From Dunaliella salina (lineage: Eukaryota; Chlorophyta; Chlorophyceae; Chlamydomonadales; Dunaliellaceae), in assembly GCA_002284615.2 (NCBI GenBank), contig MU069492.1, forward strand, positions 100,585-112,749: 12,165 bases of DNA. The letters are read 5' to 3'. The translations under genes were made by a program, and so were the position numbers. The notes beneath the pieces are model-generated. The model was given only the letters and a program-made list of their open reading frames with translations. It had not been told where the DNA came from and searched no databases. Positions 1-7,181 of this stretch are shown here, in pieces; the stretch's first letter is position 1; the number at the start of each line of letters is the position of its first letter.

Positions 1-45
<45 letters not shown>
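1..45. repeat. (CA)n microsatellite forming the AQR exon 6 splice donor
   Basis: Perfect (CA)n from the window edge to position 45. Read on the minus strand it is (GT)n starting directly at the exon 6 boundary, so the donor GTGTGTG is the microsatellite itself. The true length is unknown because it is cut by the window edge. Confidence 0.97.
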
Positions 46-47
<2 letters not shown>

Positions 48-203
48 GCGTGTTGGCAGCTGACTCAGCAGGTCCACCAGCAGCTCCAGCAGGCGCTCAC
101 AGTGCAGCAGCGGCCGCGGTGAGAGCACGAGGGGGCCCCCCTCAGCTTGCATGGCTTCGCTGCTCTCTCCATTCACAGCAGACACCTCCGCGGGCACCAC
201 CAC
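46..203 (-). CDS. AQR: AQR exon 6 (52 codons plus 2 bases)
   Basis: Acceptor GCATGTTAG (AG at 205-204). The donor is the first GT of a (GT)n tract at 45-44. The exon enters in phase 0 and leaves in phase 2. It encodes VVVPAEVSAVNGESSEAMQA, a loop, then LLHCERLLELLVDLLSQLPT and R, with AG left over for the next codon (Arg or Ser). CERxxELLIDLLSQLPTRR is a highly conserved Aquarius segment, so the split codon is probably the second Arg. The next exon is outside the window. Confidence 0.92.
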
Positions 204-1189
204 CTAACATGCACATACACACACCCACCAATCCGACAGAAGGATGAGTAAATGTATACCGTGTAGTAGAGTGCGTTTAAGGTTATATTGGGTGGTGCTG
301 CGAGCACACATGCCCTGCAGGACTTCTGAGGCGCAGGACCACAAGGCTGTAGCAATGCAGAATAAATGTACATGTGCATCAGATGTTTTTGTCCCAGGGA
401 CACACTCTGTCAGCATCACTCAGAAACAATCAACCAAGGCAGCGCCTGTGATTGAGGCTCAGCAAAGGAATTGTACTTGCACAACAGATGTTTTTGTCCC
501 AGGGACACGCTCTGTCAGCATCACTCAGAAACAATCAACCAAGGCAGCGCCTGTGATTGAGGCTCAGCAAAGGAATTGTACTTGCACAACAGATGTTTTT
601 GTCCCAGGGACACGCTCTGTCAGCATCACTCAGAAACAATCAACACTTGCAAAGCAGCGCCTGTGATTGAGGCTGAGCGAAAGAACAAAACATGCGCATC
701 AGATGCTTCTGACCCAGGGACGCACTCTTTCTGGGTCACTCGAAGGCGATCAATCAACTGAGACAGTGCCCTCTGTGATCGAGGCAGAAGGACAAGGGCC
801 CCAACTCCATTGTCCAAGGGTTATAGCATAGTCCAAAGGGTATGGCATTGTCTGTGGGTACAGCATAGTCTATGGTATGACCCACCTGGTCCAAGACCTC
901 AAGGAATAAGGGTTTTAGCACAGACCAAGGGGTATGGCATTGTCCAAGGGTACAGCATAGCCTATGGCATGACGCACCTGGTCCAAGACCTCGAGGAATT
1001 CATCCAGCAGGGCAGGCACGAAACGTCCCTCAGGCCGCTGAGGTCCTGGAACGTAGCCTGGCTGCTTGGAGGCCTGCAAGGTCACACACATAGGGTTGGC
1101 TGATTCCATACATACATTAATGCCGCACATATTGGCCTTTTGACAGGGAGAATACTATGTACATGGCGAATATGTATGGCATTGGTCAG

Positions 1190-1263
<74 letters not shown>

Positions 1264-4200
1264 GAGAGTGTGAGCTTTAGGTGTCAGCTGCAATGTGCGC
1301 GAGGCTAGACCAGCGCGAAATGATGGAGGACACCAGGATGGTGCCGCTGCGCACGACACAAGTGTAGCGTGTGAGAGTCGAGCAGCAGTGCATGCGCTCA
1401 GTGACAAAGCGCATGCACGCAAGCTTGTGTGGTAGGCATGTGCGCCCAGCAATGTAGCACATGCATGTAAGCCTGTGTGACAGGCACATGTGTATTCAGC
1501 AATAAAGCACATGAATGCGAGCAAGCTTGTTTGATAGGCATGTGCGTGCAGCAATTTAGCACATGCATGTAAGCCTGTGTGGCAGGCATGTGTGTGTCCA
1601 GCAACAAAGCACATGAATGCGAGCAAGCTTGTTTGATAGGCATGTGCGTACAGCAATTTAGCACATGCATGTAAGCCTGTGTGGCAGGCATGTGTGTGTC
1701 CAGCAACAAAGCACATGCACGCAAGCCCGCATGATTGGCATGTGCGTCCAGAAATGTAGCGCATTCATGCAAGACCATGTGATTGGCAACGTAGGTCAGG
1801 ATGAAGGGCATAAGGTCTCCTACTAATGGCTGCTGCTCCAGCATGTGCTTCCTGCACCAATGCACCACTCTTAGCTTGCCCTACATTAAGCAACCTAATC
1901 TACAGGTTCCACATCCAGACTTCTCACCATCCACCTTTTGCTCCTTCTTCAGAAGGTGCTTCCAATGCTTGTCTAGCTGCGGCAGACCATGCAGCTCAAT
2001 CCACGGCTTCACCCAACCTACCTTTTGCTCCTTCTTCAGCAGGAGCTGCCAATGCTTTGCCCAGCAGCGGCAGCCCATGCAGCACAATCCGCGGCTCCAC
2101 TCCTCCCCACTCACACTTTGCTCCTTCTTCAGGAGGTGCTTCCAGTGCTTGCCAAGCTGCGGCAGCCCATGCAGTTCAATCAGTTTCCCCACCCCACGTA
2201 CCTTTTGCTCCTTTTTCCGCAGGAGCCTCCAATACTTGCTCAGCTGCAGCAGCCAATGCAGCCCAATCAGCAGCTCACCCCGCCCACCTTTTGCTCCTTC
2301 TTCAGCAGGTGCTTCCAATGCTTGCCCTGCTTCGGCAGCCCATGCAGCTAACTCAGTGGCTTCACCCCACCTACCTTTTGCTCCTTCTTCAGCAGGAGCT
2401 TCCAATGCTCGTCTTCACCCCACTTACCTTTTGCTCCTTCTTTAGCAGGTGCTTCCAGTGCTTGCCCAGTTGTGGCAGCCCATGCAGCTCCAGCTGTAGC
2501 CTGCCAGGAGAGAGCGCCTGCCACAGGGGTAAAGACACCAGGCGCAGCACTTGTGCGCGCACCATCTCATCCTCCAAGGACTGCGAGCACACCATTGCAC
2601 AGTTTAGGGTTTAGGGTTTAGGGTTAGGGTTTAGGGTTGAGGGTTAGGGAGATGTTGAGAGACGCACCACCTCATCTGCTAGGGACTGCAAGTGCACGGA
2701 AGGATGCTAAGAGGTGCACCCTCTCACCTCCAGAAACTGCAAGCACATAGGTGCACAGGAAAAGATGTCAAGAGGGGGCAACTGTTTGTAGAGAGGCACA
2801 GGAAGATGTTGGAGGATGCACAGGGAGAGACATCCATTGACAACCCTGCTTGCGGTGCATTCCCATTGACCCACCTGCTTGGGCATGTTTTCGTTGACCC
2901 ACGTGCTCGGGCATTTCCACCGACCCACCTGCTTGAGCATATTTCTGTTGACCGACCTGCTTGAGCGCGTTCCAATAACCCACTTGCTTGAGCACGTTTC
3001 TGTTGACCCGCCTGCTTGCGCGCATTTCCATTATCCCCCCAACTTGAGCAAGTTTCTATTGACACACCTTGTTCACTTAGGCAACTGCTGGAAAGGATGG
3101 TCATGCGGATCTTAGAGGACAAAGGAAAAGCTTGGCATGCGTTTACCACCTCAAGTGTACAGGAAAGTTCCAAAGAGATGGGACAGCTGCTGGCAAGGAT
3201 GCCCCTAAGGATGCACAGGGAGTGCCAGCTCAAGAAGGCGCAGAAGGTTGTGACGAGCAGAGCAGGCACAGGAGGTTGTGACGAGCAGAGGTGCACAGGG
3301 AGTGCCAGCACAAGAAGGCACAGGAGGGTGTGACGAGGGAGCGAAAGTTCTCTAAAAATGCCCAGGAAGGCACTCGAAGTGATGGTGCGACTGCTGAAAA
3401 GGAGAAAGCTGCTGTAAGGTAAAGCAAGAGGTTGAATTTAAGCAAGACGCTAAAATTAAGCAAGAGGCCAAGGCTAGGCAGGAGGTATGATGAGGGGCCC
3501 CTGAAAGGGGGAGAGGATGGGAGGGGAGAGGAGAGAGACTTGCAAGCGTTGGGCAAGGGAAAAAATGGCACATGGTGCAGCTGCATGAATCAAAAGACAT
3601 GGACCATCCAGTGCGCTCCTGACGCATTTGTTTAAGAGGCATGCATAAGGTTGAACACAAAGCAGGCACAATTACGGAACATCAGCAGCGACAGACCCAG
3701 TGCTGCCATGATAGGCCAGTGCTGTGCGTGCATGTGCATGCCATGATGGGCCTGTGCTCTGAATGCGTGTGCATGCCATGATGGGCCTGTGCTGTGGGTG
3801 CACGTCACCAAGCATTTGTGCACTTCGACTGATGCCATCAGTGATGGCTTCTTTGTAAAGCTGTCAACCTGTGGGTGCGTGTGCATGCCATGATGGGCCC
3901 CTAGGCGCACCCTATCAGTAGGTCTGGCCAGTAGCACATCCATATGCCATGAATCTTGTATGTTCCCTGCCAAAAGACTTGAATCTCTAGCACCCAATAT
4001 TACCTATCATTTGCTTGTCTTTCCTAACATTGAGGAAAGCTAGCATGCTTGCCTGGTACATGTTCTCCCGAAAGGTGCTGATAACATGAGTCTCGACTGA
4101 TGCCTGACACCTTAAGACATTTGGAATCAGGCCCTCTGCTGGTCCAGCAAGGCCTGGAAAGGTCTCACGAATTACCTCTCCTCCATCCTTAACACACCAT

Positions 4201-5845
4201 GTCCTCTTACCCAGCACCACTGTTTCATAACCGAGGAAGGCATCTTCAAACATGTATGCTTTTCAAGGTTCCCCCATAGGACAGCGTTTCTTTGGTCCCA
4301 CAGACAAATTGGTTCAAAGCCCTTATGTGTGTTTCTCAATGCTGGCGCTCAAGAAGACATTGATGGTGTACACGAAGTAGGAGGTGCCGTGGTAGGAGGC
4401 ATAGGGTACCGAGCAGCAAAACCACATGGCTGAAGGTCACTTCTTTATTGTAATGTTATGTAATACACATACTTGAAAGACATTGATGGTGAACACGAGG
4501 TAGGAGGTGCGCTCATGCATGCGCATGGCTACTCCCTGCTCCTCACGCCGCGCCTTCAAGGTCAAGAAGCACTTGAAAAAGTCCGCGAAGAGGCCCTGCA
4601 AATACACAAGTAGGTAGGTTAGCAGACGTGGGCAGCCAAGCACGCAAGCACACTGCATGCAAGCATGGGCAGAAGAGAAGCACACCAGCATAATGTGGGG
4701 AGGGAAAGTTCCTCTGCTTATGTAATTTCTTCCTTTCTTTCTTTTCTCACCAGCACTTTCAAAAGGGCAGCAAGTTGTTGATTGTGCATATGTATGCATG
4801 CATCAGTTCACACACTTGCGTTTGTCCTTTGGAATGGTGACTTGAGAGGATGGCATTGCATGCACATGTGCAGAAAACGCAAAAGGAGTGCATGTTGATG
4901 TATTCAAGATGAAGTCATACCCTGCGCATAGCAGTTCTTTTATTCTGTCTTGGCTGTCATGCTGCATCATGACGTGCTTTGCATACCTGATTACTCTCAT
5001 GTCTGTACACATTGGCGTGCATCAATGCATTTGCATGCTATGCCCATGCCCAGAGACCAGCAGCCCATGGGCCCAGGCAAGCCGGGCTGCTTGCGTGGGG
5101 AATTTAAGTAGGAATCATGTCCAATGCAAACAGGGTGCCTTCATTCATGCATTCTGTAAGACACACAAGGGGCCATGCAAGGGTCCTGACTACATCCGTG
5201 CGCATACTAACCTCCCGTGTGTGGAAGCATGTCCAAGCCGGCACACCCTCCCGAAACTTTTCGTTGACCATGAGTATGATGGACATGAGGTGCTCGAAGG
5301 TGGCTGTGGCAGGGTCAAAGTTGGGCCACAAGTAGTTTTCTAGGTATTGGGACACCTCCAGTAGCATGACACGCTTCAGAGAGGGTGGCTCATCCCTCGC
5401 CCCAGCCAACTCGTCTCTGTAGATCGAGGCCACAAGCTCAGGTTGGAAGGCCGGCGGGGCCTTGCTGGAAATGGCTTTGGTGGACCATTGCTTCTGAGCG
5501 GTCTGAGTGAGCTTGTCTTGGTGGATCTATTGGGAATGGGGACAGGCATGGGGAGGTGATGGATGATTCTTGAACAGTGCATGTGCATACACGATGGATG
5601 GCACGTATGCGCATGAGTGCAAAGCTGTAAGTTTTTCGGATATCCATCATGGATGCGATATGCATGCATGCAGCATGCACACATACCTCCTTAACCGTGA
5701 GCGTGTGTGCACTGCTGCCCTTTGCTGCTGCTGCAGGCTTTCCACCTGGTGCTTGAGTGTCTTGTACATCAGGCTGTGACACCAGCACGTCCTGCACGCT
5801 GGTGGGGCGTGCCCTCTTATTGGGAATGCCCTCACCCTGCACCAT
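46..5845 (-). CDS. AQR: Aquarius (intron-binding spliceosomal helicase), N-terminal part, six exons, 3' end outside window
   Basis: Known role: Aquarius is a nuclear SF1 RNA helicase that binds introns upstream of the branch point within the XAB2/SYF1-ISY1-PPIE complex; the Arabidopsis homologue is EMB2765. Seen: six minus-strand exons (5845-5687, 5526-5212, 4595-4473, 2580-2428, 1073-978, 203-46), all with AG acceptors and GT donors. The first five junctions are phase 0 and the last donor is phase 2. Spliced, they give about 334 residues that follow the Aquarius N-terminal ARM-like domain in order: KRVMLLEVSQYLENYLWPNF (104-123), MVNEKFRE (139-146), TSYLVFTINVFQ (188-199), SLEDEMV (200-206), LLDEFLEVLDQ (272-282) and CERLLELLVDLLSQLPTR (317-334). 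The start is the ATG at 5845-5843; an in-frame TGA lies 18 bases upstream of it. Full-length family members are about 1,500 residues, so the helicase domain lies beyond the left edge. No frame lesion is seen in any exon. Confidence 0.93.
361..792. repeat. 105-bp tandem repeat, about four copies, in AQR intron 5
   Basis: The marker AGATGTTTTTGTCCCAGGGA recurs at 381, 486 and 591, and as a diverged form at 701. The spacings are 105, 105 and 110. Copies 2 and 3 are nearly identical. The 105-bp unit equals 35 codons, which leaves an apparent plus-strand reading frame (about 244-666) open without implying a protein. I see no similarity to an AQR exon. Confidence 0.93.
834..999. repeat. 92-bp direct duplication carrying the AQR exon 5 tail and donor
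   Basis: 834-907 and 926-999 match over about 74 bases at a 92-base offset. The right copy contains the last 22 bases of exon 5 with its donor GTGCGT. The left copy repeats the GAGGTCTTGGACCAG exon end with GTGGGT as donor. The copy is therefore a partial exon plus splice site lying inside intron 5. Confidence 0.9.
978..1073 (-). CDS. AQR: AQR exon 5 (32 codons)
   Basis: Acceptor CTTGCAG (AG at 1075-1074), donor GTGCGT (977-972), phase 0 at both ends. It encodes ASKQPGYVPGPQRPEGRFVP followed by ALLDEFLEVLDQ, residues 251-282. This corresponds to the family's FLxxLIEEFLEVLDS helix. The start of the exon is a loop with little conservation. The 3' end plus donor is copied about 92 bases downstream. 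Confidence 0.9.
1191..1260. repeat. (CA)35 microsatellite in AQR intron 4
   Basis: Perfect 70-base (CA)n, between GGTCAGT and GAGGAGAG. It is 118 bases upstream of the exon 5 acceptor on the minus strand. Confidence 0.98.
1400..1795. repeat. 48/54-bp alternating minisatellite (102-bp higher-order unit) in AQR intron 4
   Basis: AAGCTTG or AAGCCTG anchors occur at 1421, 1469, 1523, 1571, 1625, 1673, 1723 and about 1771, with spacings alternating 48 and 54. The 102-bp higher-order copies at 1523 and 1625 are nearly identical. Each half contains a GGCATGTG...AGCAA...TAGCACATG core. Because 102 bases is 34 codons, long Cys/His-rich frames stay open on the minus strand; I regard these as artefacts. 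Confidence 0.9.
1936..2427 (-). repeat. Six tandem copies of the AQR exon 4 3' end with splice donor, about 87 bp each
   Basis: Repeat units begin at 1936, 2023, 2116, 2203, 2289 and 2376, with the genuine exon end at 2428 (spacings 87, 93, 87, 86, 87, 52). On the minus strand each unit reads as a diverged version of the exon sequence for ELHGLPQLGKHWKHLLKKEQ followed by a GT. From left to right the donors are GTGGAT, GTAGGT, GTGTGA, GTACGT, GTGGGC and GTAGGT, against GTAAGT at the real exon. The sixth unit is truncated to 52 bases. The array is therefore an exon-derived minisatellite. Confidence 0.93.
2428..2580 (-). CDS. AQR: AQR exon 4 (51 codons)
   Basis: Acceptor TGCTCGCAG (AG at 2582-2581), donor GTAAGTG (2427-2421), phase 0 at both ends. 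It encodes SLEDEMVRAQVLRLVSLPLW, then LQLELHGLPQLGKHWKHLLK and KEQK, residues 200-250. This matches the SLE...V..QV..L.SL..W..L...RLQLEL...P.L.K.W..L.KK part of Aquarius. The exon's 3' end is repeated six more times in the following intron. Confidence 0.94.
2603..2649. repeat. Interstitial telomeric repeat (TTTAGGG type) in AQR intron 3
   Basis: Seven slightly irregular units: TTTAGGG, with some TTAGGG and one GTTGAGGG. On the minus strand it reads CCCTAAA repeats and ends about 20 bases before the exon 4 acceptor. TTTAGGG is the Arabidopsis-type telomere unit, also found in several green algae. Unique sequence and exons on both sides show it is not a chromosome end. Confidence 0.95.
2838..3066. 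repeat. About 26-30-bp minisatellite in AQR intron 3
   Basis: Roughly eight diverged units on the pattern TTGACCCACCTGCTTGAGCA, with starts near 2838, 2867, 2895, 2921, 2949 and 2976, continuing to about 3066. No exon similarity seen. Confidence 0.85.
3211..3338. repeat. 80-bp-offset direct repeat with nested 28-bp repeat in AQR intron 3
   Basis: GCACAGGGAGTGCCAG, a CAAGAAGGC-like stretch and GTGTGACGAG recur at 3212 and 3292. Within the unit AGGTTGTGACGAGCAGAG occurs twice about 28 bases apart. Downstream, 3350-3560 is purine-rich on the plus strand without a periodicity I could define. Confidence 0.75.
3705..3900. repeat. Short dispersed repeats with CCATGATGGGCCTGTGCT core in AQR intron 3
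   Basis: The core CCATGATGGGCC with flanking GTGTGCATG occurs near 3706, 3740, 3776 and 3887. The first three are spaced about 35 bases apart and the last is separated by unrelated sequence. Function unknown. Confidence 0.75.
3987..4253 (-). other. Unrecognised open frame inside AQR intron 3 (88 codons)
   Basis: This minus-strand ATG-to-stop frame has balanced amino acid composition and lies in non-repetitive sequence, unlike most other open stretches here. It contains KDGGEVIRETFPGLAGPAEG and ETHVISTFRENMYQASMLAF. I recognise no family. It lies within AQR intron 3 on the same strand. It could be a decayed mobile-element fragment, an alternative exon or chance. Nothing equivalent exists in Aquarius between the VFQ and SLED segments, so it is not a missing AQR exon. 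Confidence 0.3.
4350..4390 (-). repeat. Diverged copy of the AQR exon 3 3' end in intron 3
   Basis: About 38 bases here match the end of exon 3 at an offset of 123 bases. On the minus strand they encode TSYFVYTINVF, against TSYLVFTINVF in the exon. The donor is not preserved: TTCTTGAG follows instead of TTTCAAGTATG. The surrounding frame stays open from about 4415 to 4330. It may be an old partial exon duplication. Confidence 0.8.
4473..4595 (-). CDS. AQR: AQR exon 3 (41 codons)
   Basis: Acceptor TTTGCAG (AG at 4597-4596), donor GTATGTG (4472-4466), phase 0 at both ends. It encodes GLFADFFKCFLTLKARREEQ and then TSYLVFTINVFQ, residues 159-199. This is the FF...K...L...EGR...E.T.YL.F.INAFQ helix pair of the family. 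A diverged copy of its 3' end lies 123 bases further on, in intron 3. Confidence 0.93.
5212..5526 (-). CDS. AQR: AQR exon 2 (105 codons), most conserved block
   Basis: Acceptor CCCAATAG (AG at 5528-5527), donor GTTAGT (5211-5206), phase 0 at both ends. It encodes residues 54-158, including FQPELVASIYRDEL, KRVMLLEVSQYLENYLWPNF and MSIILMVNEKFREGVPAW. This is the segment that identifies the gene: the QYLENYLWPNF block followed by MVNEKFRE is characteristic of the Aquarius N-terminal domain. No internal stop or frameshift. Confidence 0.95.
5687..5845 (-). CDS. AQR: AQR exon 1 (53 codons, start codon)
   Basis: Starts with ATG at 5845-5843 and ends ...HTLTVKE, followed by donor GTATGT (5686-5681), phase 0. 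The residues before HTLTVKE are low in complexity (AAAAKGSS) and show no conservation I can recognise, as is usual for the variable N-terminus of this family. HTLTVKE continues into IHQDKL of exon 2, which matches the plant-type pattern of a threonine-rich strand followed by an IQxDRL-like helix. A start further upstream by way of an extra 5' exon is not excluded. Confidence 0.85.
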
Positions 5846-6244
5846 TGCAGTCCGCAGGTATCACAAGAGCCTCCTGAAGAGGTAGCTCAATGCATGAAAA
5901 CACACTCTTTTTATGAACACACTCTCTCTTCCACCTTCAAACCTTCCATTCACAATCAAGAACAATTTTTCATTATTTAAGCATAATTAGCGTCGCCCAT
6001 CGTTCCTGTCGCAAACTTTAATCAACTGGCTTGACCAAAGTGAATTCATTCATCTTACATACACAAGGTATGCAAAGATTAAATTCATCAATTCCAGGTC
6101 TACGATGAGCAATAACAGCAGTGTGTCCCTCCATGCACCAGACGGGACGATTCTTGCGCACCAGGTGTGCATGTAAGGAGATGTAGCATCTTCGTATGCA
6201 GAAACAGATAGAATACCTATGATTGAACAACCTATAATCTAGTC
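5846..6244. promoter_or_regulatory. Intergenic region between divergent AQR and the plus-strand gene
   Basis: This 399-base stretch separates the AQR start codon (minus) from the first ATG of the plus-strand candidate at 6245. It is more AT-rich than its surroundings, with a TTAAATAATG-type element on the minus strand (5980-5971) about 125 bases before the AQR ATG. A shared bidirectional promoter is inferred from geometry only. I see no sharp motif. Confidence 0.35.
6018..6230 (-). other. Unrecognised 70-codon open frame upstream of AQR
   Basis: The minus-strand ATG-to-stop frame includes RPVWCMEGHTAVIAHRRPGI, which loosely recalls a WD40 strand (V-C-x-EGHT). One short segment is not enough to call a family. 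It sits in the AQR 5' region on the same strand, so it could be an upstream open frame of the AQR mRNA, an exon remnant or chance. Confidence 0.2.
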
Positions 6245-6478
6245 ATGGGTATCCAAAGCAGACTTGCACTCCCCTTTCTGCCTGCACTCCTGCTTGCACT
6301 CAGGTTGTGCTTGCCTTCTGCGATGGCTGTGGAGGCATTGGGTGCGTGGATGGATGATGCCTGCCTTCCATGCTTTGCCTGCTTGAAGGAGTTTGCTTTC
6401 GCCAGCAAATCAAGTTTTCGAGATCTCCAGGGCATAAAACTTGAGAGCTTTGCCTCATGGACGTCCGCACAGGTCTAG
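6245..6478 (+). CDS. Possible first exon or small secreted protein (77 codons)
   Basis: The frame opens with a textbook signal-peptide-like stretch, MGIQSRLALPFLPALLLALR, then ...PSAMA-VEALGAW with a plausible AxA-type cleavage site near residue 28. The remainder contains three Cys in ACLPCFACL and ends at a TAG. The donor-like CACAG-GTCTAG immediately before the stop suggests the open frame might be spliced onward, but I could not find a convincing phase-compatible junction to the sequence at 6491. It may be the N-terminus of the gene at 6491-9298, a separate small gene, or chance. Confidence 0.35.
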   Translation: MGIQSRLALPFLPALLLALRLCLPSAMAVEALGAWMDDACLPCFACLKEFAFASKSSFRDLQGIKLESFASWTSAQV

Positions 6479-6490
6479 ACTACTCAGCAG

Positions 6491-6644
6491 CTTAAGAGCA
6501 CTTCCTGATGCACGAGTTGAAGACATACCCCTGCAACTGCAAGGTCCCATAGAGGTCAAGCCAGCTTTTGATTGTCCTGGTGATAGCAAGCCCAGCCCAG
6601 TCTTGCTGAGGAACATATATGATGGAACCAGCACAGCTCCAACG
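6491..6644 (+). CDS. Candidate internal exon of the plus-strand gene
   Basis: Possible acceptor CTCAGCAG (AG at 6489-6490); clear donor GTGAGA at 6645. The open frame gives ARVEDIPLQLQGPIEVKPAF, then SPVLLRNIYDGTSTAPT, and leaves in phase 0, compatible with the candidate exon at 7024. Composition is protein-like and the sequence is non-repetitive. The family is not recognised. The same frame stays open past the donor to 6908 with a hydrophobic segment (ALIILLGEAVIFCACYLF), so an unspliced reading is the alternative. Confidence 0.35.
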
Positions 6645-7023
6645 GTGAGAATACATAGGTTAGACATGCATGCACAAGGTGGTCTGCCTCAAGAAAACCA
6701 TTCATCCTCAGTCGCTCCTGCTGATGTACTTGATGTGAATTACGGCTTGCCCACCTTGCTAACTTCTAATGAAGCTCTGATCATATTGCTCGGCGAAGCA
6801 GTGATTTTTTGTGCTTGTTACCTTTTCCGTGTCTTCCCAGCCTATAAAGTCCCAAGGTGCATCCGGCTTGTAACTCTTCTGCACGGACAAGCCAGCCCCT
6901 CAGTGTAACCCTGCAATTGGAATTGTGTCTGTCACCCAAATGCATGCATGCAATGTCAATGCCTCAGCATCCATCCTCACTCAGCAAGGCCTTCTCACCC
7001 GTTTCTTGTGCGCGCGCGCGCAG

Positions 7024-7077
7024 GTCTCTGCCATTTGCTTGAATTGCGTCGTCCCCGAAAACCAGCAGGCATACCTG
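7024..7077 (+). CDS. Candidate internal exon (18 codons) of the plus-strand gene
   Basis: Acceptor GCGCGCGCAG (AG at 7022-7023) and donor GTAGCT at 7078, phase 0 at both ends. It encodes VSAICLNCVVPENQQAYL. The acceptor is preceded by a CG dinucleotide run rather than a pyrimidine tract. Support rests on composition and phase only. Confidence 0.35.
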
Positions 7078-7122
7078 GTAGCTGCTCTACTTGCTTTTGT
7101 GCATCGCCACCACCACCAGCAC

Positions 7123-7123
7123 C

Positions 7124-7164
<41 letters not shown>
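7123..7164. repeat. (CAA)14 trinucleotide repeat
   Basis: Perfect CAA repeat preceded by a CAC/CAG-type stretch (7107-7122). In the frame continuing from 7024 it would encode His- then Gln-rich sequence. If the donor at 7078 is used, the tract is intronic. Confidence 0.95.
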
Positions 7165-7181
7165 GCCAGGGAGAGCCAGTG

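Noticed and set aside
244..666. Plus-strand frame with a 35-residue repeat (DVFVPGT...SVSITQKQST)
   Set aside because: Open only because the 105-bp repeat is a multiple of 3; antisense to AQR intron 5; no start context or other support.
1186..1868. Cys/His-rich minus-strand open frames with a 34-residue repeat
   Set aside because: They come from the 102-bp intronic minisatellite and one runs into a (GT)n Cys-Val tract. They lie within AQR intron 4.
1805..1868. Exon-like minus-strand stretch (KHMLEQQPLVGDLMPFILTY)
   Set aside because: It has an acceptor-like GGTGCAG but no Aquarius counterpart between exons 4 and 5, which already join in phase, and no clear donor. It probably occurred by chance.
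1801..2614. Plus-strand open frames of 214 and 262 codons and a minus-strand frame at 1881-2405
   Set aside because: They are the antisense and sense readings of the exon 4-derived array and of exon 4 itself. The sense reading explains the sequence.
2603..2649. Chromosome end
   Set aside because: Only seven irregular units, with AQR exons on both sides; interstitial repeat.
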